Source of the DNA: Nonomuraea candida
GTDB lineage: Bacteria; Actinomycetota; Actinomycetes; Streptosporangiales; Streptosporangiaceae
Length of the DNA: 64,000 nt
Reading direction: 5' to 3'
Assembly: GCF_000725485.1 (NCBI RefSeq)
Contig: NZ_KL647033.1
Coordinates: 124,001 to 188,000 of the forward strand
Shown here in pieces: positions 19,898-27,981 of the stretch. The position numbers and the translations under genes are program-made. Below the pieces are notes generated by a model. It was not told where the DNA came from and made no database searches. It saw only the letters and a program-made list of their open reading frames with translations. Positions within the stretch are counted from its first letter, which is position 1; every line of letters starts with the position of its first letter.

Positions 19898-22156
19898 GAC
19901 GATGCGCTCGTGCCGCTCGACCTCGACGTCGATCTCGCGGGCCAGGTCGAGCCAGGCCAGCGGGTGCACCCACCGCTCGGTGGCGTCGTCGAGCAGGGCG
20001 TCGACCTCGGAGGGCGACACGTTGGGCGGCACCGCGACCCAACCGAACACGCCCGGCAGCGACTCGCCGCTGGTCGGGTGGGTGACGGTGTAGTTCTCGT
20101 CGCTGTAGACCCACATCGGCCAGCCGCGCTCGGCCATGACCTCGGTGAACTCCGCCCAGTCCTCCTCGCTCGGCGCGGCGCCGTCGAAGAAGTAGCTGGT
20201 GTAGCCGCCGGGCCGCAGGATGCGCACCGCCGCGAACGGGGGCACGAAGTTCTGCTGCTCCTGCGGGTCCTCGGGGACGGGCTCCAGCAGCTGCGGGTCG
20301 AACACGACCAGGTCGCCGGCGTTGTAGTCCATGCCGCGCGGCTGCGGCAGGGCCAGCCTGGCGGTGGCGGGGCCGGTGCGGATGGACAGCACCTGGCGCT
20401 GGCCGCCGTCGGGGGCGGGCAGGATGAGCCTGATGAGGCCCATCTCCTCCTCGATCGGGCCCTCCTTGGACTTGATCGGCATGCCGATCTTCGCCGCGCC
20501 CTTGCGCACGGTCTCCCAGTCCTCGGCCGAGGTCGCCATGACGATCATGCGCCAGACGTCCTCGTCGCCCAGCTCGTCGAGCACCTCCAGCAGCACTTCG
20601 GCGGCCCTGGCGTTCTGGTCGAGCTGCTGGGCGGCGCCGGACAGCAGGCGGCGGGCGTCGATCCCGGCCCCGGCGTGCACGGCGTGCTCGGCCGCCTCGA
20701 CGGTCTCCTGCCAGCGCTCGCGGGCGCTGTGGAGCCGGGCCAGCGTGAGGTATTGCGCGGCGTGCGGCAGCATCGCGGCCATCTGCTCCAGCCGCTCGTC
20801 CTGCCGGGCCTCGATGAGCAGCGTGGTCAGGTAGGCCACGTCGTCGGCCTCGGCGCTCGCGATGTCGCCGCTGTCGACCAGCAGCTTCCAGTAGATGTCG
20901 GCGCCGGTGGCGGGGTAGCCGAGGAAGCCCAGCGTGGTGGTGTGGCGGCGGGTGGCCTCGACGTCCTGGCCGGACAGCGGGGCCAGCCAGCCGACCCACT
21001 TCTCGGGGTCGGCGTTGAAGCCGTCGGCGGCGTCGAACTGGCCGACGCGCTCCTCCAGGGAGCCGGGGGCCTCGGGCTCGGAGGTGGCGTCGGCGGCGGC
21101 GCGCAGGGCGGCGATGCGCTCGCCCAGGTCGCCGGTCTCGCGCAGCTCGGCGGTGCCGGACTCGGCCAGGTCGGCCAGCAGCCTGGCCTGCCACACGCCC
21201 TGCCGCCCGAGCGCCAGGTCGCCGGCGATCAGCGCGAGCTCGACCCGGGCGCGGTAGGCGCCCATCATGCCGAAGTAGTCGATCCACTGGCGCAGGACGC
21301 GGCCGAGCTGCCAGGTGTTGGTGATCTGCGAGGAGCCGGCCAGCTTGGCGACGGCGCGCGACCACTCGACCCACACGCGCGGGTGCTCGCCCACCACGTC
21401 GAGGTCGGGCAGCGCGTCCACGGACTCGGCGATGCGGCCCAGCGTGGCCAGGATCAGCGCGCGGCGCACGCCGTCGCGGTGCTCCTTGGCCACCGGGTCG
21501 TCGGCCTGGAAGCCGGAGGCGGCCTGGAGGGCGGTGAGCGCGTCTTCGGCGCGGCCGGCGGCCAGCAGCGCGCGGGCGCTCTCGGCGCCCAGCTCCCAGC
21601 TCGCCTCGCGCCCGGCCGTCTTCAGCCGCTCGACGGCGGACTCGGCGTAGGACACGGCCTCGCCCGCCTTGCCGGCGTCGATGAGGGCGGCGACGTATTG
21701 GGTCGCGAGCCCCGAGAAGGCGGGCTTCTCCGGGCTCAGACCCTCGATGTAGGCGCCGAGCGTCTCCAGGCGCTCAGCGGCGTGGCCGGGACCGTCGGTG
21801 TTGCCCCAGGCGATGGCCAGCGCCTCGACGGCCGCCGGGGTGGCGGGGCACTCGCGCACGTCTTCGCGCTGAGCGAACGCGAGCAGCTGGTGCGCGTCGT
21901 CGAGGGCGACCGCGCCCTGCGCCCGGTCGCCGATGCGGCCGATCAGGTGCCAGTAGCGGGCGTAGAACTCGAGCCAGGGCAGCTCAAGGGACTCGGCCTG
22001 CTGCGCGATGGCCGGAGCCATGACGTCGAGCTGGGGATAACGGCCCTCATAGGCCTGTGCGGGAAGGTCTCCCAGCGCCATGGCGAGGCCAACGTTGCCC
22101 GCCTCGGAAAGCTGCTGCTGGGTTTCGCCGACCCAGGCCCAGATGTCCACGTCCAT
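19880..22156 (-). CDS. Large uncharacterised helical-repeat (TPR-like) protein
   Basis: This protein has about 758 residues from the ATG at 22156. A TTG at 22192 would add 12 residues and overlap the upstream gene by 17 bases. Residues ~20-560 are rich in Ala/Leu/Glu helices in pairs of TPR-like character (for example Ala-Leu-Ile-Asp-Ala-Gly-Lys-Ala-Gly-Glu-Ala). The C-terminal ~200 residues are different, with acidic patches and Tyr-Thr-Ser-Tyr-Phe-Phe-Asp-Gly, and may be a ligand or protein-binding domain. It has no signal peptide or membrane segment. I do not recognise a named family. It is probably in an operon with the SCO6745-like gene. Confidence 0.75.
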   Translation of the reverse strand: MDVDIWAWVGETQQQLSEAGNVGLAMALGDLPAQAYEGRYPQLDVMAPAIAQQAESLELPWLEFYARYWHLIGRIGDRAQGAVALDDAHQLLAFAQREDVRECPATPAAVEALAIAWGNTDGPGHAAERLETLGAYIEGLSPEKPAFSGLATQYVAALIDAGKAGEAVSYAESAVERLKTAGREASWELGAESARALLAAGRAEDALTALQAASGFQADDPVAKEHRDGVRRALILATLGRIAESVDALPDLDVVGEHPRVWVEWSRAVAKLAGSSQITNTWQLGRVLRQWIDYFGMMGAYRARVELALIAGDLALGRQGVWQARLLADLAESGTAELRETGDLGERIAALRAAADATSEPEAPGSLEERVGQFDAADGFNADPEKWVGWLAPLSGQDVEATRRHTTTLGFLGYPATGADIYWKLLVDSGDIASAEADDVAYLTTLLIEARQDERLEQMAAMLPHAAQYLTLARLHSARERWQETVEAAEHAVHAGAGIDARRLLSGAAQQLDQNARAAEVLLEVLDELGDEDVWRMIVMATSAEDWETVRKGAAKIGMPIKSKEGPIEEEMGLIRLILPAPDGGQRQVLSIRTGPATARLALPQPRGMDYNAGDLVVFDPQLLEPVPEDPQEQQNFVPPFAAVRILRPGGYTSYFFDGAAPSEEDWAEFTEVMAERGWPMWVYSDENYTVTHPTSGESLPGVFGWVAVPPNVSPSEVDALLDDATERWVHPLAWLDLAREIDVEVERHERIVKEYGL

Positions 22157-22175
22157 GGGCAGCCAGTCTGCCAGG

Positions 22176-22931
22176 TCAACGAGCGTGCCCAAAACGCAGA
22201 AGCTCGATCAGCTCGTCCGATTCGCTGTCCGTCAGGACCGAAAACACCTCCGCCATGAGGTCGTCGGTGGTCTCCTCGACGGCCGCGCGGCGCGCCACGA
22301 CCTCGGGGCCCGGCTGCTCGTACGGCTCCGGCCAGGTGAAGAACCGGGCGACCGCCTCGCCCTGCGAGATCCCCAGCGGGGTGCCGGAGTGCTGCGCGGC
22401 CAGCGTGGCCTCCAGCGGGTGCAGGCCGGCCGCGACCACGGCGTTGGCGTGCAGGCCGCCGCGCAGCTCGCGTACGACGTGCATGAGCTGCACGGCCCTG
22501 GCGGGCGCGTCGTCGGGCAGCGGCACGGCCCGCCAGCCGGCGAACAGCGGTGCCCCCACCGGCGAGGCGCGCCGGACGACCGGCAGCAGCAGCTCGGCGA
22601 TCCTGGCGCAGCCGTCGTGGCCGCCGAGCTTGCGCCTGCCCCACGCCCTGCACGCCTCGGTGTAGAGCTCGACGGCCCGCTCCACCGGCAGCTTGCGGCC
22701 GGCGTTCCAGGACTCCTCGACGTGTGCCTGCGGGAAGAAGACGGCGGCGGCGGTCACCACGTCGGCGTCGCACTCGCCGAGCACGCCGCAGCGGCCCCTG
22801 AAGTAGAGGGCGCGGGGGCCGAGGCCGTGCTCCTCGCACAGGGCCTTGGCCTCCCTGGAGACCATGAATCCGCCCCCGAGCTGCCCGATCGGGGTCTTGA
22901 CCTGAACTGCCGTGGTGCGCGGGTCTGCCAT
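22176..22931 (-). CDS. SCO6745-like uncharacterised protein
   Basis: This 251-residue protein starts at ATG 22931, which has AGAGGT at good spacing; a GTG six bases earlier is possible. The segments Val-Ser-Arg-Glu-Ala-Lys-Ala-Leu, Tyr-Phe-Arg-Gly-Arg-Cys-Gly-Val-Leu-Gly and Asp-Ala-Asp-Val-Val-Thr-Ala-Ala resemble the actinobacterial family named after Streptomyces SCO6745. Its function is not established. It appears to be soluble and alpha-helical. The next gene downstream, the helical-repeat protein, begins within about 20 bases, so they are likely co-expressed. Confidence 0.75.
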   Translation of the reverse strand: MADPRTTAVQVKTPIGQLGGGFMVSREAKALCEEHGLGPRALYFRGRCGVLGECDADVVTAAAVFFPQAHVEESWNAGRKLPVERAVELYTEACRAWGRRKLGGHDGCARIAELLLPVVRRASPVGAPLFAGWRAVPLPDDAPARAVQLMHVVRELRGGLHANAVVAAGLHPLEATLAAQHSGTPLGISQGEAVARFFTWPEPYEQPGPEVVARRAAVEETTDDLMAEVFSVLTDSESDELIELLRFGHAR

Positions 22932-22979
22932 GTCCACCTCTCAGTTCGCGAAGTAGACCCAGCATCCCCCATCAGAACT

Positions 22980-23792
22980 TCATTCTGCAAGCATCAGCTC
23001 GCCGCTGGCCACGATGACCGCCGGACCGGACAGGTAGCTGGTGTCCTCGTCGAGGATGACCGTCAGCGTGCCGCCCAGCACCTCGATCGTCCACGTGCCG
23101 GTGACGTCGCCCGACAGGCTCGCGGCGGCGACGGCCGTGGCCACCGCGCCGGTGCCGCAGGAGCGGGTCTCGCCCGAGCCGCGCTCGAAGACGCGCATGA
23201 CGGCGCGGCTGGTGCCGACCGGGTTGAACAGCTCGATGTTGACGCCCGCGGGGAAGACGCCGGTGTCGAAGCCCGGCTGGTGCGCGAGGTCGAGCTGGGC
23301 GACGGGGTCGCCGATCGGGCAGGCCAGGTGGGGGTTGCCCATGTCGACGTGGACGCCGGTGTATTCCTGCCCGCCCAGGCTCGCCACGCTCTCGCCGCCG
23401 ATCACGGGCTTGCCCATGTCGACCGTGATGTCACCGTTGGGCTCGACGCGGACGGCGCGCAGGCCGCCCCTGGTGGCGATGCTGAACTCCGAGGAGTGCT
23501 CCAGCCCCGCGTCGAGCAGGTAACGGGCGAACACGCGCACGCCGTTGCCGCACATCTCGGCCACGCTGCCGTCGGAGTTGCGGTAGTCCATGAACCATTC
23601 GGCCGCCGAGGCCAGCTCGGCCACCTCGTGGCTCTGCTTCGTGCGCGCCACCCGGAGCACGCCGTCGGCGCCGATGCCGGCCCTCCTGTCACAGATCTTG
23701 GCGACGAGCGCGGCCGACACGTCGACCTCGCCCTCCGGATCAGGCAGGATGACGAAATCGTTCTCGGTGCCGTGCCCCTTGAGAAAGCGCAT
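22980..23792 (-). CDS. dapF: Diaminopimelate epimerase
   Basis: This 270-residue enzyme interconverts LL- and meso-diaminopimelate for peptidoglycan and lysine synthesis. The two catalytic cysteines are visible: Cys81 in Met-Cys-Gly-Asn-Gly-Val-Arg and Cys212 in Gly-Glu-Thr-Arg-Ser-Cys-Gly-Thr-Gly. The N-terminus Met-Arg-Phe-Leu-Lys-Gly-His-Gly-Thr-Glu-Asn-Asp-Phe is standard. It follows miaA by nine bases on the same strand, the arrangement conserved in actinobacteria. Confidence 0.97.
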   Translation of the reverse strand: MRFLKGHGTENDFVILPDPEGEVDVSAALVAKICDRRAGIGADGVLRVARTKQSHEVAELASAAEWFMDYRNSDGSVAEMCGNGVRVFARYLLDAGLEHSSEFSIATRGGLRAVRVEPNGDITVDMGKPVIGGESVASLGGQEYTGVHVDMGNPHLACPIGDPVAQLDLAHQPGFDTGVFPAGVNIELFNPVGTSRAVMRVFERGSGETRSCGTGAVATAVAAASLSGDVTGTWTIEVLGGTLTVILDEDTSYLSGPAVIVASGELMLAE

Positions 23793-23801
23793 CCTCGGAG
23801 T

Positions 23802-24722
23802 TTATTCGCACGGGTGTCCGGTGACGTGCGCGAGGGATCGCTCAAGCAGATCGGGAGCGTCGTACGGAATCCACCGCACCCGCGGATCGCGGCGGAACCA
23901 CGACTCCTGCCTGCGGGCGAAACGCCTGGTCAGCCTGACCGTCTCGGCCATCGCCCGCTCCTCGCTCCACTCCCCTTCCAGGAAGCGCAGCACCTGCGCG
24001 TAACCGAGCGCCCGGCTCGCCGTGCGCCCCTCGGCCAGGCCCTGGCCGAGCAGCGCGCGCACCTCGTCCACCAGGCCCGCCCGCCACATGCGCTCGACCC
24101 GCAGCTCGATCCGGGCGTCCAGCTCCGGCCTGGGCACCTCCAGCCCGATCTGCACGCTCGGGTAGACGGCGTCGTAGGAGGGCATCGTGGCCGAGAACGG
24201 CCGCCCCGACAGCTCGATCACCTCCAGGGCGCGCACGATGCGGCGGCCGTTGCTCGGCAGGATGGCCGCCGCGGCGGCCGGGTCGCGCTCGCGCAGGCGC
24301 TCGTAGAGGGGGGCCGGGCCGGTCTCGGCCAGCTCGGCCTCCAGCCGGGCCCTGATCCGCGGCTCGGTGCCGGGGAACTCCAGCTCGTCGATGGCCGCCC
24401 GGACGTACAGGCCGCTGCCGCCGACCAGCACCGGCACCGCGACGGAGTCGATGACCTCCCTGGCCAGCTTCTGGTACTCGGCCACGCTGGCCGTCACCGT
24501 CACGTCCCAGATGTCCAGCAGGTGGTGCGGCACCCCGCGCCGCTCCTCCATCGTGAGCTTGGCCGTGCCGATGTCCATGCCGCGGTAGAGCTGCATGGAG
24601 TCGGCGTTGACGCACTCGCCCCCGAGACGGAGGGCGAGGTCCACGGCGAGGTCGGACTTCCCGGCGGCCGTGGGGCCCACGACGGCGATCACTGGCTGGT
24701 CTGGCTGCTTGCGCACAGGCAC
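23802..24722 (-). CDS. miaA: tRNA dimethylallyltransferase
   Basis: This enzyme has about 306 residues from a GTG at 24722; another GTG at 24716 is equally possible and both lie just after the upstream stop. The P-loop Val-Gly-Pro-Thr-Ala-Ala-Gly-Lys-Ser-Asp and the conserved Asp-Ser-Met-Gln-Leu-Tyr-Arg-Gly-Met-Asp-Ile-Gly-Thr-Ala-Lys identify MiaA. It adds a dimethylallyl group to A37 of tRNAs reading UNN codons. MiaB, encoded at 29.7-31.2 kb, then methylthiolates the product, so both steps of the pathway are in this window. Confidence 0.96.
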   Translation of the reverse strand: MPVRKQPDQPVIAVVGPTAAGKSDLAVDLALRLGGECVNADSMQLYRGMDIGTAKLTMEERRGVPHHLLDIWDVTVTASVAEYQKLAREVIDSVAVPVLVGGSGLYVRAAIDELEFPGTEPRIRARLEAELAETGPAPLYERLRERDPAAAAAILPSNGRRIVRALEVIELSGRPFSATMPSYDAVYPSVQIGLEVPRPELDARIELRVERMWRAGLVDEVRALLGQGLAEGRTASRALGYAQVLRFLEGEWSEERAMAETVRLTRRFARRQESWFRRDPRVRWIPYDAPDLLERSLAHVTGHPCE

Positions 24723-24729
24723 AAGTCTG

Positions 24730-25242
24730 CTAGAGATCGAGGAGCGTCGGCGGCAAATATCCCTCATGGGTGAGCAACCACCGCTTGGTCTCCACGCCCT
24801 CGCCGCCGCTGAACCCGCCCAGCCCCCTGCCCGCCGCGATGACCCGGTGGCACGGCACGATGATCGGGATCGGGTTGGAGCCCATGATCGAGCCGATGCC
24901 GCGCGCGGGCACGCCGGAGCCGCTCAGCTCGGCCAGCTCGCCGTAGGTGACGGCGGTGCCGTACGGGACGCCGTGCAGCGCCTGGAGCACCCGCAGCCGC
25001 GAGCCGGACATGAGCCGCCAGTCGATCGGCGTCTCGAACGTCTTCAGCTCCCCCGCGAAATACGCGTTCAGCTCGGCGACGGCGAAGGCCGTACGATCCG
25101 CATCATGAACCTCAGCCAGGTCGAGACGCCCGGCCAGCCCCGCCTGCGACCCCCAGCCGGACGCGACGAGCCCGGCCTCGGTCATGGCCAGCACGAACGT
25201 GCCCACCGGCGTGGGCACCTCGGCGAAGGAAACCGTGGTCAT
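24730..25242 (-). CDS. Methylated-DNA-[protein]-cysteine S-methyltransferase
   Basis: This 170-residue protein is of ordinary length for the family. The active site Ile-Val-Pro-Cys-His-Arg-Val has its acceptor at Cys131, and Tyr-Gly-Thr-Ala-Val-Thr-Tyr-Gly-Glu-Leu-Ala and Arg-Gly-Ile-Gly-Ser-Ile-Met-Gly belong to the DNA-binding half. It removes O6-alkyl groups from guanine in a suicide reaction. The ATG at 25242 has GAGG nearby, but that ribosome site lies inside the first codons of the divergent rnz gene. It precedes miaA by eight bases. Confidence 0.93.
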   Translation of the reverse strand: MTTVSFAEVPTPVGTFVLAMTEAGLVASGWGSQAGLAGRLDLAEVHDADRTAFAVAELNAYFAGELKTFETPIDWRLMSGSRLRVLQALHGVPYGTAVTYGELAELSGSGVPARGIGSIMGSNPIPIIVPCHRVIAAGRGLGGFSGGEGVETKRWLLTHEGYLPPTLLDL

Positions 25243-25243
25243 C

Positions 25244-26161
25244 ATGTCCTCACGTGAGCTCGTGGTGCTGGGCACCTCCAGCGCGGTGCCCACCCGACAC
25301 CGTAACCACAACGGCTACTTCCTGCGCTGGGACGGTCAGGGGTTCCTGTTCGACCCGGGCGAGGGCACGCAGCGGCAGATGGCGTACGCCGGGCTGAGCG
25401 CCAACGACGTGCACTGGCTCTGCCTGACCCACTTCCACGGCGACCACTGCCTCGGCGTGCCCGGGGTCGTGCAGCGCATCGCCCGCGACCGGGTCAGGCA
25501 CCCGGTGCGCGCGGTCTTCCCCGGCTCCGGCCTCACCTACTGGCGCAGGCTCCGCCACGCCGCCGCCTTCGCCGACACCACGGTCATCGACGAGCGGCCC
25601 GTCTCCGGCGAGCTGGCCGGCGTCGGCCCGCTCACCGCGCGCCGCCTGTCCCACCCCGTCGAGTCCTACGGCTACCGCGTCCAGGAGCCGGCCGGCCGGC
25701 GCATGCTGCCGGAGAAGCTGGCCGCCCACGGCATCCGCGGCCCCGAGATCGGCGAGCTGCAGCGCACCGGGTCCGTGCGCGGCGTCACGCTCGACGAGTG
25801 CAGCGTCCCCCGGCCCGGGCAGAGCGTGGCCTTCATCATGGACACCCGGCTCTGCGACGCCGTCTTCGAGCTGGCCTCCGGGGCCGACCTGCTGGTGATC
25901 GAGTCCACCTTCCTGTCGCCGGAGAGCGCCCTGGCCAAGGAATACGGGCATCTGACGGCGTACGAGGCGGGGGTGGTCGCGGCCGACGCGGGCGTGCGCC
26001 GGCTGGTGCTCACGCACTTCTCCGAACGGTACGGCTTCGCCGACGAGCCGGCCTTCGTCGAGGAGGTGCGACGCAGCTTTTCCGGCGAGGTGGTGACGGC
26101 CCGCGACCTGATGACGATCCCGGTGCCGAAGCGTCAAGCCAGCCACAGCCCGGCGAAGTAG
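25244..26161 (+). CDS. rnz: Ribonuclease Z (tRNA 3' processing endonuclease)
   Basis: This 305-residue metallo-beta-lactamase-fold nuclease matures tRNA 3' ends. The zinc motif Leu-Thr-His-Phe-His-Gly-Asp-His-Cys-Leu-Gly-Val-Pro-Gly is intact. The N-terminal Arg-Glu-Leu-Val-Val-Leu-Gly-Thr-Ser-Ser-Ala-Val-Pro-Thr is typical of actinobacterial RNase Z. The C-terminal Leu-Thr-His-Phe-Ser-Glu-Arg-Tyr supplies the last metal ligand. The ATG at 25244 essentially abuts the divergent methyltransferase start. Its 3' end runs 28 bases into the frameshifted gene on the other strand. Confidence 0.95.
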   Translation: MSSRELVVLGTSSAVPTRHRNHNGYFLRWDGQGFLFDPGEGTQRQMAYAGLSANDVHWLCLTHFHGDHCLGVPGVVQRIARDRVRHPVRAVFPGSGLTYWRRLRHAAAFADTTVIDERPVSGELAGVGPLTARRLSHPVESYGYRVQEPAGRRMLPEKLAAHGIRGPEIGELQRTGSVRGVTLDECSVPRPGQSVAFIMDTRLCDAVFELASGADLLVIESTFLSPESALAKEYGHLTAYEAGVVAADAGVRRLVLTHFSERYGFADEPAFVEEVRRSFSGEVVTARDLMTIPVPKRQASHSPAK

Positions 26162-27061
26162 CCCACGCCGTAGGGCGCGGCAGCCGCCAGCAACCGCCCG
26201 TCGTACACCCCGGCCCCGGCCCCGGCCCCGGCCCCGGCCGCGCTCGGTGTGCCCGCTTCGCTCGGTGTGCCCGCTTCGCTCGGTGTGCCCGCTTCGCTCG
26301 GTGTGCCCGCTTCGCTCGGTGTGCCCGCTTCGCTCGGTGCTCCCGCTTCGCTCGGTGCTCCCGCTTCGCTCGGTGCTCCCGCTTCGCTCGGTGCTCCCGC
26401 TTCGCTCGGTGCTCCCTCCCGCTTCGCTCGGTGCGCCGTTGGCGCCCGTTGCGCTCGGTGTGGCTGCCGCGCCCGCGAGCACCTGGAGGGCGGCGCGGCC
26501 GCTCACCCACAGCCGGTCGGCCTCGGCGGGGTCGAGCGCCGCGAGGGCGGACGGGTCGCCGTCCGCCAGCGCCCGGCCGATCCGCTCGTTGAACGGCCCC
26601 GCCGCCGCGTCGTGCCTGCCCGGCGCCCCGGGGCTGAGACAGGCCGAGCCGTCGGCCATGACCAGCAGCGCCACCCGTCCGGCGCTCGTGGCCAGCTTCT
26701 CCCCCAGCGCCCGGCACTCCTCCGCGGCCGCGTCGAACGCCACGGCCTGCGCGCCTCCCGGAGGCTCCTCCCCGAGGAGCAGGCGGGCCACGGTCAGGGA
26801 GAGCGGAAGCACCGGCTCGCCGCTTCCCGCCGTGCGGTCCACGCCCCAGGGCCGCAGGCTGCCCGCCGCGGCGCCGTCGTACGCACGCGTGACCTCGGCG
26901 CCGCCCACCGTGATCAGCACGTCGGGACGCGCCCCGCGCAACGCGGCGATCGCGGTGAGGCAGGCGGAGCGGAGGTCGGGCATCCCGAGCACGACCAGCG
27001 GGGTTGGCGGGCAGACGGCCGCGGCGACAAGCACGAGCGCAAGCGTACGACGCCTGCGCAC
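26134..27061 (-). pseudogene. Class III extradiol-dioxygenase-B-like protein, frameshifted inside a tandem repeat
   Basis: The N-terminal part, from 27061 to about 26420, encodes a protein resembling the actinobacterial extradiol-dioxygenase subunit-B-like family usually found between miaB and miaA: Pro-Leu-Ser-Leu-Thr-Val-Ala-Arg, Leu-Leu-Val-Met-Ala-Asp-Gly-Ser-Ala and Arg-Ala-Ala-Leu-Gln-Val-Leu-Ala-Gly-Ala-Ala. The family's C-terminal signature, Ala-Ala-Pro-Tyr-Gly-Val-Gly-Tyr-Phe-Ala, is present but in a different frame, ending at TGA 26136-26134. An 18-bp repeat array lies between them. A duplicated TCCC at 26413-26420 (GGGA on the coding strand) shifts the frame by exactly the amount needed. 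As sequenced, translation would run antisense through rnz. Confidence 0.75.
26237..26437 (-). repeat. Eleven-copy 18-bp tandem repeat inside the dioxygenase-like gene
   Basis: About eleven contiguous 18-base units follow the plus-strand pattern GCTTCGCTCGGTGTGCCC (left half) or GCTTCGCTCGGTGCTCCC (right half). The only length irregularity is an extra TCCC at 26417-26420. In the family's reading frame the units encode Ala/Thr-Pro-Ser-Glu-Ala-Gly. Beyond the extra four bases the N-terminal frame instead reads Ser/His-Thr-Glu-Arg-Ser-Gly. A short GGCCCC run follows at the left edge. Confidence 0.92.
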
Positions 27062-27093
27062 GGAGCCGGCTCGCGCCGTGCCTCCGCGGGCGG

Positions 27094-27834
27094 TCAGAAC
27101 GGGTTGCGGCCCTCCCGGACGGCCGCCAGCAGGCCGCGGGTGTGGGTTTGGGACGCCTCGTGCAGGCTGCTGCCGAAGCTGATCCTGGCCACGCCCAGCT
27201 CCGCCAGCCGCGCGGGACCGGGCGCCCCCGGCCCGCAGTAGATGTTGACCGGCCCGCCCACCTCGGCGACGAACGCCCGGATGCCGTCCTCGTCGCCCAG
27301 CCCGATGGGGTAGACGCAGTCGGCCCCCGCCTCCAGGTAGCGCCGCCCGCGCGCCACGGCCTCCTCCCCGGAGGACCCCCCGAACAGGTAGACGTCGATC
27401 CTGGCGTTGATCACGAGGGCGTCGCCCGCCGCGGCCCGCACCTCGGCCAGGAACTCGGCCTGCTCGCCCGGATCGACCAGCTCGCCGCGCTCCGGCACCG
27501 AGTCCTCCAGGTTGCAGCCCGCGGCCCCCGCCTCGGCGAGGCGCTCGGCCAGCTCGGCGGGCTTGAGGCCGTAGCCGCGCTCGACGTCGGCGGTGAGGGG
27601 CACGTCCAGGACCCTGGCGATGCGGGCGACGGCCGCCATCATCTCGCCGGCCGGGGTCTGGTGCCCGTCGTCGTAGCCGAGCGCACGGGCCACGGCCGCG
27701 CTGCTGGTGGCGACGGCGGGGAACCCGGCCGCCCGCACGGCGCGGGCGGAGGCGGCGTCCCAGGCGTTGGGCAGGACCAGCGGGGCTCCGGGAACGTGCA
27801 GCGCCCGCAGCCGGGCCGCGTCATCGATCGTCAT
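27094..27834 (-). CDS. Isocitrate lyase/PEP mutase-family protein
   Basis: This 246-residue TIM-barrel protein shows Leu-Pro-Asn-Ala-Trp-Asp-Ala-Ala-Ser-Ala-Arg, Leu-Gly-Tyr-Asp-Asp-Gly, Thr-Ala-Asp-Val-Glu-Arg-Gly-Tyr-Gly, and Asn-Leu-Glu-Asp-Ser. These are typical of the short PEP-mutase/isocitrate-lyase superfamily members. The Lys-Lys-Cys-Gly-His catalytic motif of true isocitrate lyases is absent, so it is more likely a lyase or hydrolase of 2-oxo or phosphono compounds. The substrate is not determinable from sequence. It is a single-gene unit between the dioxygenase-like gene and a surface-protein gene. Confidence 0.88.
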   Translation of the reverse strand: MTIDDAARLRALHVPGAPLVLPNAWDAASARAVRAAGFPAVATSSAAVARALGYDDGHQTPAGEMMAAVARIARVLDVPLTADVERGYGLKPAELAERLAEAGAAGCNLEDSVPERGELVDPGEQAEFLAEVRAAAGDALVINARIDVYLFGGSSGEEAVARGRRYLEAGADCVYPIGLGDEDGIRAFVAEVGGPVNIYCGPGAPGPARLAELGVARISFGSSLHEASQTHTRGLLAAVREGRNPF

Positions 27835-27941
27835 GCCGCGACTCTAGAGAGCGAAGTGGCCCGTCCATAGGTCCAGTCGGCCCTGCGATCCACAAGCCAC
27901 TTCCCGCCGTCGCCCGGCGCTGGGCCGGTGATCGGCGGATC

Positions 27942-27971
27942 GCCTTCCGGTGGCGCGCCTTCCGGTGGCGC
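27942..27971 (-). repeat. Perfect 15-bp tandem duplication downstream of the acidic surface protein gene
   Basis: GCCTTCCGGTGGCGC occurs twice back to back at 27942-27956 and 27957-27971, ending 10 bases before the stop of the minus-strand gene at 27982. It is another 3'-side duplication of the type seen throughout this window. The surrounding 147-base gap holds nothing else that I recognise. Confidence 0.85.
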
Positions 27972-27981
27972 GGGGTGCCGG

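Noticed and set aside
22192..22192. TTG start for the helical-repeat gene
   Set aside because: It overlaps the previous gene by 17 bases and has no ribosome site. The ATG at 22156 is simpler, although the upstream start cannot be excluded.
26237..26437. CRISPR-like array of 18-bp units
   Set aside because: Units are contiguous with no unique spacers, lie within a coding frame, and no cas genes are nearby.
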